Shown here: piece after piece, positions 52,686 to 61,222 of the stretch | Position numbering within the stretch: the first letter of the stretch is position 1 | Layout: every line of letters starts with the position of its first letter | NCBI RefSeq assembly: GCF_937920985.1 | Contig: NZ_CALDXR010000006.1 | Span: forward strand, 1-64,000 | Direction of reading: 5' to 3' | Source: an uncultured Phascolarctobacterium sp. | Lineage (GTDB): Bacteria > Bacillota > Negativicutes > Acidaminococcales > Acidaminococcaceae | Length of the DNA stretch: 64,000 bases | Program-made: the position numbers and the translations under genes | Notes under the pieces: generated by a model | The model's database searches: none | What the model was told of the DNA's origin: nothing | Seen by the model: the letters and a program-made list of their open reading frames with translations, nothing else

Positions 52686-55600
52686 CTATATCAAATTTTT
52701 ATCTTTTAACAACTTATAACAAATCAAACGTTGTTCATCATTAAGCATTCTGAACGCCTCTACTACCGAATTAACTTTATGTTGAGCAATATATGCATCT
52801 GCTTTCTTTCTTATAACCTCCAATTCAGAAATAGTTTCTTGTTTAAGATATGTAGGTCTATCACTAAGTTCATAAGCTAACCCATTTACACTGCCAATAT
52901 CAGCATTTTCAAAGTCAAAATCGATAAACTTTTTCTTCCATTCAGCATCTTTAACATCTAATTCCTTTTCGACTTCATGGAAAAAGTTTTCAATAACACC
53001 CATAAGATCACGACCATAGTCATAATTTAGCTTGTCTATATCTGATTTAATAAGCTGCATAACTTCTGACTTGGCTTGATAAAACTCCTCCCTGTTCTTT
53101 CTTTTTTCCGATGCTTTCTCTAATTGTGTAGCAATATTGTCTAGATGTAATTTTAAGTCATCTAAATATTCCTCCGTATCTTCATCATAGTCATTGCTCT
53201 TAAGTTTTTTGATATTGATTACTACTACGCGAATACTATCTAGGCTTGAAATATCATCTAATCGTTTTTCTAAGCTATCAACTTCTTCTTTGAGTCTGGT
53301 TTCATTTGCTTTAGCAGTAGTTAGTTTAGATAAAACATTTTCCTCGTATTCATCTACATTAGCTAAGTATGGCTTAATTTCTCTAATGGTCTTTAATAAA
53401 TTTTTACATTCTTCAATAAGCTTAGCTGTCTTCCTGTATCCATAATAATCAACATCATTTTTAAATTCTTCCTCTAAATGCTCAATGCCAGAATGTACAA
53501 CCTTTATTTTTAAGAAGGGCTTTTGCTTCTCATGCTCTATATGTTCCAAAGCATATTTTGCTTCTTTCTCATATCCTGCATTTTTCAACAATTCAGCAAA
53601 ATATTCCATTCTGCTTTCGAAATTAGTGATATCTTCAAGTTTATTACATCTTTGTTCATTTATCCATGATTGCAACAGCGGTTCTATAACTGCTCTAAAT
53701 TTTAAAATTAAATCTTTAACTTCATTGATTTTATCTTCTTTTAGAAGAAAACCTTTAATTAAAAAGCATGAAAATATACTTTTATTTTCTAATGCAGAAA
53801 TTTCTTTTAATCCATTTTGAATATCATAGCTTTTCTTATTATTAATCAAAGCTTCTAACTTGCTATATGAAGACTCTATTTCATTATCCCATTTATTATT
53901 GACATAACTAGCATCTTTAAATTTTATATCTAATAACTTATATTTATCTGTCAACTTTTCTGGTAATTCCTCTTGAGTAAGAAGTTCATCTAATATTTTT
54001 TTCAAAGCAAAAATTTCATCAACATCTTTTGTTGCTTCTATCTGCCTGAACAACTGCAAGAACCTTGCTTCAACACCAGCTAAATTCTTTTGAATAAAGC
54101 TAGTTGCTTGCAGTTTTTTAAAATCTATCTTTAATGAACCCCTGCTATTATATGGCATTACAGTATCAAGCCATTCTCCAACTGTAATCTGAACACCATT
54201 CAAAGCTAGACGCAAGCAATAACTTAAATTAGCATATACCACTGCCATGAGATATAAAACTTCATGATCATTCATACCATAAGGTGCTAAAAGAAGTTCT
54301 CCTGTTAATTTCTCATAAGGTATATACTTATCTTCTATTAATTTATTTTTTATGAGATTATATGCTGCCATAGCTCTTTCATTTTGAGGTTCAATAATGA
54401 TATATTCATCATTCATGCATTTCCATGAATACGGAGCAGAATAACTCAGTGTGTTCCTCAATCTGCCATTGCCATCAACACCTAAGCCTTGAAGTGTATT
54501 AGACGTGATTTTACCACTAAATAGTATTCTAACTATTTTATAAAACAAAGAACGTGCTTTACCTCTGCTATTTTCAAATCCGTCAAAATAAAAATTCAAA
54601 ACCTGAGGATAAATATCTTCAAATACATTAGCTAAATAAACAGTTAACCTAGCATCTAATACATTAACACCGCTCTTGTCTATGCATACTTTCTCGCCTT
54701 TTAAACTCTCAAAAACATCAGATATAACTCTCTTTACTTCATAGAACATGTCATTATAATATGATGAAAACTTATTCACATCTTGTTCAGTAAAGCTTTT
54801 CAGTGCAACATAATCAGTTAATGCATTTAACAGTTTATTATCCTTATCATTTAACAACATAAAAACTATTGGTAAACCATTTGTGTTAGACGCAAGCCTT
54901 GCAACATCATCAATATTGGAATAATCCATATTTTTATTTGTGTACAGCCAAACAATTTTACCTTTAGGCTTATCAGGAGTAGTTGCTTCTGTTAAATCTC
55001 TTTTGAGACCGTTAATATAACCGGCAGATATTTCATCAACATAGAACATATCTTGTTCAAATTGCCATTCTTTAGTTTTGATTTTATGCTCTGAACTAAA
55101 TTTTGTATTAACAGGTTCAATTACTTCAGCTAGTTCTCTGATTATAGAATCACTAAGTATATCTTTTTTCAACTTTACATTTGCTCTAGCACGTTTAAAG
55201 AACACTCTAAAATCATGTGCACCCATAGAATTTTCTAAGAAATCAAAACAGCCAATATGTTCATTAAACCCTAGTATAGCAAATTCTCGTTCAAGACAAT
55301 CTAAAGCGTTGTTAATCGTTTCTACATCTAATCCCGTAAATAGATACAATGCCTTTATAGCATCCTCTCTGTTCTCCGTTTTAAATCGAAGAATTCTTAA
55401 CAATAAATTGGCTCTGAGAATTTTCAAGCAATTTACATTTAAATTGTCATAATGCTTTGCTACAATCTTATTAAAAGCAAGGCAAAACTGTGTTGACTGC
55501 CTACCACTCTCTTCAGCACTTAAAATTTCTGTAAAAAGATCACCTTCAAGTAACTGTTCAGGATATATAAAAGGTAAATCATGGTCTAAATCTATATTAG

Positions 55601-56954
55601 TATTTTTAAGTTTTTCAAAATATTCACTTACTAAAAACAAAGAAGACCTATTTTGTAGATAACTAGATAACTGTGACAAAGCATATGTTGATAATGGATG
55701 CATTGGAAAAATTCCCTGTACAACCACTCTTCTATACTCATCATAATACTTCCATATACCTCTCACATTTGTCCATTTTACCAAAGAAGTATGGATGTCA
55801 TTCCAATAATTTTCTGTTTGCTGCAGTCTATTAGCAATATAAGATGTAAAAGCAACCTTATCCTTTCTTAAAATGAGATTGGCAAAAATTGTTTCCAGAT
55901 TAGATGAAAGATGATACTTATCACTAGCATCATAACGTCCAATATACCTACTAATATTACTAGTAGGGTCTATACGTTGCATATATGTTTTAATATCACT
56001 TTGTATGAAGTTTATTACCTGAATTTTGCCGCTCGCATTTTGTGCACATTCAAAAATCTGTTGTAATGCAGACTCACCAGTTCTAGCCGAATTATTATTA
56101 GAAGCATATTCCAAATATCTACCAAATTCGTCAAAAAGTATGACTACTCCATCAAAAGGTCCACTTGAACCACAATAATCGTCTAAAAGAGCTTCAAGAA
56201 TAGAATTAGCGGAAATTCCTTCATCCCAACTAATATCCACACCGTTAATATCTCTATATACAGCATTAACTAAATTAAATGTAGCTTCTTCTTGAAATAG
56301 TGTTGTACGTATAAGTTCAATTAAATCTGTTCCTTTTTGACTAAAGCCAAATTCAAGTGCATGTTCTTCAAAAAGCTCAATTGATTTACAGTTTCTCTCA
56401 AAAAACCTAGATGCTGTTTCTAAAGCTCTATTAATCTTTTTTAAATTTTCTGTTGAACATCCATGCAGTAACAGTGTTTTTTGCGCGACTTTTAGTATTT
56501 CAGCGTTCAGGTTAATATCACGCATTCCGTTAATTGTCAAAACTAAATTTCTCTTTTGGGTATTTTGCTTTATCTCTCTTGCCTTATTAGCGTCAAGACA
56601 ACTAATGTTTTGAATAATTGAATTATAAGTGTCAGAATCATAATCAGGTCCGGAGAACAGTTCTGCCATTGTTACTGCTAAATGTGATTTACCTGTACCA
56701 TAAGTAGCAATAGCTAAAGATAAAGGATTGCTATTATAATCATTATTAACCTTTTCACTGATTTCTTGCACAAAGCTAATTGTATCCTTAAGATTACTAT
56801 CTTTCCCGCCTTCAATACCATGGTACTCATTACCATGAAAAACAAAGTTCTTTGCAACTAATGCAGCCTTTTCACGATTAAAGAACCAATCAATCTGAAC
56901 TGCTCCATCAAAAAATATATCTTTTCTAAATTCCAATAAATCCCCGAACCTCAT
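52686..56954 (-). CDS. Giant P-loop ATPase of the defence operon
   Basis: About 1422 aa. N-terminal ATPase: Walker A-like ATYGTGKSH (about 83-91 from this start; the first Gly is Ala) and Walker B VVILFDEFGRYLEYA (about 270-284). A motif FPMHPLSTYALSQL occurs near residue 430. The C-terminal third is helical with long coiled coils (about 1150-1330). The architecture recalls the large ATPases BrxC/PglY of BREX, but the sequence is distinct. The start at 56954 has GAGAGG nine bases upstream; ATG 56963 abuts that site. It shares motifs with the partial protein at 61223-64000, so the operon has two related giant ATPases. Confidence 0.75.
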   Translation of the reverse strand: MRFGDLLEFRKDIFFDGAVQIDWFFNREKAALVAKNFVFHGNEYHGIEGGKDSNLKDTISFVQEISEKVNNDYNSNPLSLAIATYGTGKSHLAVTMAELFSGPDYDSDTYNSIIQNISCLDANKAREIKQNTQKRNLVLTINGMRDINLNAEILKVAQKTLLLHGCSTENLKKINRALETASRFFERNCKSIELFEEHALEFGFSQKGTDLIELIRTTLFQEEATFNLVNAVYRDINGVDISWDEGISANSILEALLDDYCGSSGPFDGVVILFDEFGRYLEYASNNNSARTGESALQQIFECAQNASGKIQVINFIQSDIKTYMQRIDPTSNISRYIGRYDASDKYHLSSNLETIFANLILRKDKVAFTSYIANRLQQTENYWNDIHTSLVKWTNVRGIWKYYDEYRRVVVQGIFPMHPLSTYALSQLSSYLQNRSSLFLVSEYFEKLKNTNIDLDHDLPFIYPEQLLEGDLFTEILSAEESGRQSTQFCLAFNKIVAKHYDNLNVNCLKILRANLLLRILRFKTENREDAIKALYLFTGLDVETINNALDCLEREFAILGFNEHIGCFDFLENSMGAHDFRVFFKRARANVKLKKDILSDSIIRELAEVIEPVNTKFSSEHKIKTKEWQFEQDMFYVDEISAGYINGLKRDLTEATTPDKPKGKIVWLYTNKNMDYSNIDDVARLASNTNGLPIVFMLLNDKDNKLLNALTDYVALKSFTEQDVNKFSSYYNDMFYEVKRVISDVFESLKGEKVCIDKSGVNVLDARLTVYLANVFEDIYPQVLNFYFDGFENSRGKARSLFYKIVRILFSGKITSNTLQGLGVDGNGRLRNTLSYSAPYSWKCMNDEYIIIEPQNERAMAAYNLIKNKLIEDKYIPYEKLTGELLLAPYGMNDHEVLYLMAVVYANLSYCLRLALNGVQITVGEWLDTVMPYNSRGSLKIDFKKLQATSFIQKNLAGVEARFLQLFRQIEATKDVDEIFALKKILDELLTQEELPEKLTDKYKLLDIKFKDASYVNNKWDNEIESSYSKLEALINNKKSYDIQNGLKEISALENKSIFSCFLIKGFLLKEDKINEVKDLILKFRAVIEPLLQSWINEQRCNKLEDITNFESRMEYFAELLKNAGYEKEAKYALEHIEHEKQKPFLKIKVVHSGIEHLEEEFKNDVDYYGYRKTAKLIEECKNLLKTIREIKPYLANVDEYEENVLSKLTTAKANETRLKEEVDSLEKRLDDISSLDSIRVVVINIKKLKSNDYDEDTEEYLDDLKLHLDNIATQLEKASEKRKNREEFYQAKSEVMQLIKSDIDKLNYDYGRDLMGVIENFFHEVEKELDVKDAEWKKKFIDFDFENADIGSVNGLAYELSDRPTYLKQETISELEVIRKKADAYIAQHKVNSVVEAFRMLNDEQRLICYKLLKDKNLI

Positions 56955-56981
56955 GCTAATCATCCTCTCATGCCATTATCC

Positions 56982-57794
56982 TTATATAGTAGAATATATC
57001 TTCTCAATCATATCATTCGCTGAAACAAGTTTTAACACAACAAACGGAGTTAAAAGCCTTTCAACCTTTATCATTCCTTTATTTTCTAGTATACTTAAAA
57101 CCTTATCAAAATCACTTCTCGACAAGCATAATTTATTATCCATATTCATATTATATAAATCTATCGATGTTAGTTCTTGCACTCCTTCGTGTAAATTTTC
57201 CCATTCTTTCATAATTATGTAAGCATAAATATATAAATAAGGCTCTTTATACATAGTGTTCATGAATTTAATTTCATTAGGAGTATTCTTAAAAATAGAT
57301 AATTTTCTAAACATACCATTATATGAAGAATTGAAAGGGGCAAGATTAACATCAATGCCTTTATAATGATTCTTCAAAGCATCTATAAAAACTGTAGTTC
57401 TTAAATTATTGCCATATCTAGGAATGATACTGCTAAAGATAAAATTCCACAAGGTTGCGCCTGTAGATAACACAAGATTAGAATGACATAGGTATATTGT
57501 TGCCTTTTCTTGTAGCGTTTCGTCTTGATACTTGACTTCTTTACCTAATGGCGTCAATGATAGCAAATGCTTCTTGTTCTTATATTTATCTTCTATTAAA
57601 CCCATAAAATAAGCATATTTTATAAAAGGTTCAACTTTTCCGCTAGATGCACCTGTTGGAATTCCAGTTATGTCAGAAATTTCTTCTTTAGAATAGGCTG
57701 TCCTCTCTTCAGCTACACTCAACAGCATTGATATAGCATTTGCATCTGGAGAAAATGTTTGATGAAAGTTTAAATTTGTCTTAACATTAGCCAT
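56982..57794 (-). CDS. DUF4007-like protein
   Basis: 270 aa. The start (LNFHQTFSPDANAISMLL) and the helix-turn-helix-like segment KEEISDITGIPTGASSGKVE, followed by FIKYAYFMGLIED, fit DUF4007, a family I recall beside DNA-phosphorothioation genes. The second half has another winged-helix-like region (about 200-265: LCLSRSDFDKVLSILENKG). Probably a DNA-binding or adaptor subunit. It is 11 bases after the GmrSD gene and 27 bases before the giant ATPase. The family name is from memory. Confidence 0.7.
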   Translation of the reverse strand: MANVKTNLNFHQTFSPDANAISMLLSVAEERTAYSKEEISDITGIPTGASSGKVEPFIKYAYFMGLIEDKYKNKKHLLSLTPLGKEVKYQDETLQEKATIYLCHSNLVLSTGATLWNFIFSSIIPRYGNNLRTTVFIDALKNHYKGIDVNLAPFNSSYNGMFRKLSIFKNTPNEIKFMNTMYKEPYLYIYAYIIMKEWENLHEGVQELTSIDLYNMNMDNKLCLSRSDFDKVLSILENKGMIKVERLLTPFVVLKLVSANDMIEKIYSTI

Positions 57795-57805
57795 TATTAT
57801 TCACC

Positions 57806-60049
57806 TTAAATTCTATTAAAATCTAGTAACGTATTCATCTCTTGTTTAACAGTATGAAGCAAAGAATTATACCTCTGCTTTAAAACTTTTTTTCTTTCAT
57901 CATCACTTGAATCAACGCGAATATCGGTAGAAGCAAATCCTACATTTGTCAATCCAGCACCCTTAGGAATCATTAATGCATATGAATCTAAAGAAGCATT
58001 GTTTATTTTATTATTTGAATAATCACTAATATAAAGCATGTTTAGTGGCGAATTTAACAAATGTTTTTTGTTACTTCTAATCTTATCAGTTGATTCAGAA
58101 ACAGTACAATCTACGCCTAATGGGATTACATGATGCATTTGATATTTATCTGATTCAGGTGCAAAAACAGACATATGCCTTAAATCTCCATTATTGTCCT
58201 TGAGCAAATCATAATATCCTATTGATAAATAGTACTGACAAATTACTGTACTAATTATATTTTTGGGATACTCCTCATTCTCAGCATTATCCATAAGAAT
58301 ATGACTTTCATCAGAGTATCCCGGCATATTTAATACTTTGTCCTGTCGTGCTTTTAACCAACTTAAATTAGGTTGCTTCTTGTTTTTTATATCAATTACA
58401 CAATCAATAAGCAAATTTAAATCAGTAATCATACGTGAATTCTGATCTCTATCAAACTGTCCAGAAAAGAGATTAATCCAATACCATGCTTCTAAAAGAT
58501 CAAATACTTCTTCTCCATGCCTGCCGCTATAACAATCATCGTCATGAAGAATATATGCGACTACTGGCACCATTAACACATAATTTATATCTCTAAATTT
58601 TCTTAAACCACATCTACTTTGAAAAAAGAAACAAGCTCTATCTATTGCATTACAACTAGGTTCACAATTTTTATCAAGCAACTCTGGTGTAAGAGCTAGC
58701 TTCTTAGGTCTTTTCAGCAAATCTAAATGATATTCATCCTTGGACATTTTCGGCCTATATGATAGTAATGACAAAACATTTAAAAATGATTCAAGATAGT
58801 TTTTTGGAAACTCTTTCTTATTATTGTCATAGCAACCCATATTTACAGATGCCTTATATGAATTTAGTTTTTTATAATCATTCTTTATGTTATTAGGTAT
58901 TAAAAGAGCAGGATAAAAAGCACTTTTTACAATGTACTTCTTCATTCTTTCATTATATGGTTCTGGATTCGCTAGAGTTACACGTGCCATTAATAAATCA
59001 TATATGTCTAAACTTATACCACCTCTATTAAGATTTTCATAAATATCAATTGCCCTTGCTTTTTGTGAATCATCTAATGATATTTGACTTAAATTGATTT
59101 GTGTAATACATGATTTTATATATAACAACATATTAGAAGACCATCCATCTACTTGAATCGCTAAAACTTGTTCATAAGCCTTCATAATATCGTTATCTGT
59201 TTTTTCATAACAAGATTCATCGAAATATTCTTCATATGCATCTTCTATCAAATCATTTTTGATAAAATCCTTAATCTCATCCCTTGAAGATTTTTCTATT
59301 TTAGCAGCAAGTTCTTCAACTTTCGCTTTTGCTACATTCTCTGCAATCAATTTAATTATTCTAGATAACGTAGTATTATTCAGACCAGTCTTATCCGTAT
59401 CTATCAAAAGGAATAAGGGGATATAATAAAACTTTTCCTCAGGATTTTGGCAAAAGGTCTCTAGTTTGCTCAACTTTGAAACATCTTTATAATATGGATT
59501 GTAACAATCTTTGCTATTCTTCGAAAACTTAATGACACGAATATATTCTAATACATCTGCTGTTTGAAAATCTGGTTCATCATTATCTGGTTTATCGAGA
59601 GGAAACGCTAATCTATGTAATCCAAACAAATCATCCTCTATGCCAGAAGCATACCTAGGTAACGCCAAAAAAAATCTTCGTTTTAATGCAATTGGAGCAA
59701 TAAGATCTCCTATAGAAGATAAACTAAATATTACGTTAGAAAAAACATTAGCTAAAACAGTCAATCTCTGCTGTCCATCAAGAAGAAACTCTACATCTCC
59801 TTTTACAAGGCTCTTTGAATCTAACGGTTTACTTGAACCTAACGGCTTACAAGCATACTCATCAGCATTTCTAGCCTTAAGTAACAATATACTACCTATA
59901 GGCATTTTAGTTAAAACAGATGCTACTAATTTTCTTTGGTCTTCTTCATCTTTCCATACAAACTGTCTTTGAAAATTAGGTAATAAAATTTTGTTTTTCT
60001 TTATTTTCGTAATAGTTTTATCTAAACTTTCTTGAAACGGCTGCAACAT
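57806..60049 (-). CDS. GmrSD-like nuclease (DUF262 NTPase + HNH)
   Basis: 747 aa. DUF262 N-terminus: LPNFQRQFVWKDEEDQRKL (24-42), MPIGSILLL, and the DGQQR motif (91-95) within EFLLDGQQRLTVLA. The C-terminal DUF1524-type HNH is in KYQMHHVIPLGVD (about residue 640) with LLNSPLNMLYIS and an NKINNASLDSYA stretch. This single-chain GmrS-GmrD layout is shared by type IV restriction enzymes that attack modified DNA and by SspE, which senses phosphorothioate DNA. It lies 15 bases after the cysteine desulfurase gene. Confidence 0.82.
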   Translation of the reverse strand: MLQPFQESLDKTITKIKKNKILLPNFQRQFVWKDEEDQRKLVASVLTKMPIGSILLLKARNADEYACKPLGSSKPLDSKSLVKGDVEFLLDGQQRLTVLANVFSNVIFSLSSIGDLIAPIALKRRFFLALPRYASGIEDDLFGLHRLAFPLDKPDNDEPDFQTADVLEYIRVIKFSKNSKDCYNPYYKDVSKLSKLETFCQNPEEKFYYIPLFLLIDTDKTGLNNTTLSRIIKLIAENVAKAKVEELAAKIEKSSRDEIKDFIKNDLIEDAYEEYFDESCYEKTDNDIMKAYEQVLAIQVDGWSSNMLLYIKSCITQINLSQISLDDSQKARAIDIYENLNRGGISLDIYDLLMARVTLANPEPYNERMKKYIVKSAFYPALLIPNNIKNDYKKLNSYKASVNMGCYDNNKKEFPKNYLESFLNVLSLLSYRPKMSKDEYHLDLLKRPKKLALTPELLDKNCEPSCNAIDRACFFFQSRCGLRKFRDINYVLMVPVVAYILHDDDCYSGRHGEEVFDLLEAWYWINLFSGQFDRDQNSRMITDLNLLIDCVIDIKNKKQPNLSWLKARQDKVLNMPGYSDESHILMDNAENEEYPKNIISTVICQYYLSIGYYDLLKDNNGDLRHMSVFAPESDKYQMHHVIPLGVDCTVSESTDKIRSNKKHLLNSPLNMLYISDYSNNKINNASLDSYALMIPKGAGLTNVGFASTDIRVDSSDDERKKVLKQRYNSLLHTVKQEMNTLLDFNRI

Positions 60050-60064
60050 ATTCTATCTCCCCTT

Positions 60065-61210
60065 TTACAGATTCTCTTCTATCTCTTCCAGCGCCCTCTC
60101 CAGCGCAGTAAAATCTTCATCACTGGTAAAATACCCTACACTAAACCTAATAGTCCCGGCAGGATATGTCCCTAAAAATTGATGTGCCAAAGGCGCACAT
60201 TGCAGACCGGTACGCACCGAAATACCATATCTATCAAAAATTCCGCCAGCACTGTCACTGCTTATTCCATTCATAACACAAGATACAATGCCAACAAATT
60301 TTTGCTGGTCATTATTGCCGACAACCTTTAAGAAATCATATTGCTCTATGATACTTAAGAGTCTTCGCCTGTGCTCAACTTCTCTTTTCCATACAGTGTC
60401 TTTACCTTGTTCATCAAGCCATTTTAAAGCAGCGTTCAGACCGGCAAGCCCAACAATATTACTCGTCCCCATCTCATAACGCTCTGGCAAGCTGTTAGGC
60501 ATATTCTGATTAGCAGATTCAAAACCGGTACCACCAAAAATAACTGGCTCTAAAACAATCTCCGGCTTCATAACAAATCCGGAAATCCCGGTAGGACCAT
60601 ACATTGTTTTATGTCCGGCAAAAACAGCAAAATCAAAGGTATTTAAGCCTACATTAGTATCAACTAAACCGGCAGTTTGAGACATATCAGCAACAGTAAC
60701 AGCATCATAATCCTTAGCTATTGCGAAAATTTCTTCTACCGGAGCAATAAGTCCAATGACATTGCTTGCATGACTAACAATGACTGCATCAGGCTTTACT
60801 TCATCAAACTGATAACGGATGCGAGGCAAATCATAGCTTAAATCCTTCTGAACATGCAATTGCACTACCTTTATTGCACCTGTTTGCTCATAATAATGTA
60901 AAGTTCTTGTGACTGCATTATGTTCAAAGGGACTAATATAGATATTTTTCAATCCTTTCTTTATCAGTCCCTGAATAATTATATTAAGAGCAATAGTCGC
61001 AGTAGGTGTAAATACTACCTGCTTTGCGGGACAATGAAATAACTCTTGAATACGTTTACGAGTATCTTTTAGCAAAGCTCCTGCACTTTGAGCCATACCA
61101 TAATTACCCCTGCCTGCATTAGCTCCGCTATTTTTATAGAATTCACTCATGAATTCATATACGCTATCAGGTTTTGGAAATGTAGTAGCTGCATTATCAA
61201 AATAAGCCAT
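60065..61210 (-). CDS. Cysteine desulfurase (SufS/EF2568 type)
   Basis: 381 aa, PLP fold type I. It begins MAYFDNAATTFPKP; the Schiff-base lysine is K201 in FAGHKTMYGPTG, and the persulfide-forming C338 lies in VRTGLQCAPLAHQFLG, followed by GTIRFSVGYF. All active-site parts are present, so it should release sulfur from cysteine as enzyme persulfide. Within this operon it would play the part of DndA/SspA, feeding sulfur to a DNA-modifying enzyme; iron-sulfur or tRNA thiolation is an alternative. Its codon use looks nearer the core genome than its neighbours'. Confidence 0.88.
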   Translation of the reverse strand: MAYFDNAATTFPKPDSVYEFMSEFYKNSGANAGRGNYGMAQSAGALLKDTRKRIQELFHCPAKQVVFTPTATIALNIIIQGLIKKGLKNIYISPFEHNAVTRTLHYYEQTGAIKVVQLHVQKDLSYDLPRIRYQFDEVKPDAVIVSHASNVIGLIAPVEEIFAIAKDYDAVTVADMSQTAGLVDTNVGLNTFDFAVFAGHKTMYGPTGISGFVMKPEIVLEPVIFGGTGFESANQNMPNSLPERYEMGTSNIVGLAGLNAALKWLDEQGKDTVWKREVEHRRRLLSIIEQYDFLKVVGNNDQQKFVGIVSCVMNGISSDSAGGIFDRYGISVRTGLQCAPLAHQFLGTYPAGTIRFSVGYFTSDEDFTALERALEEIEENL

Positions 61211-61222
61211 TCTTTCACATCC

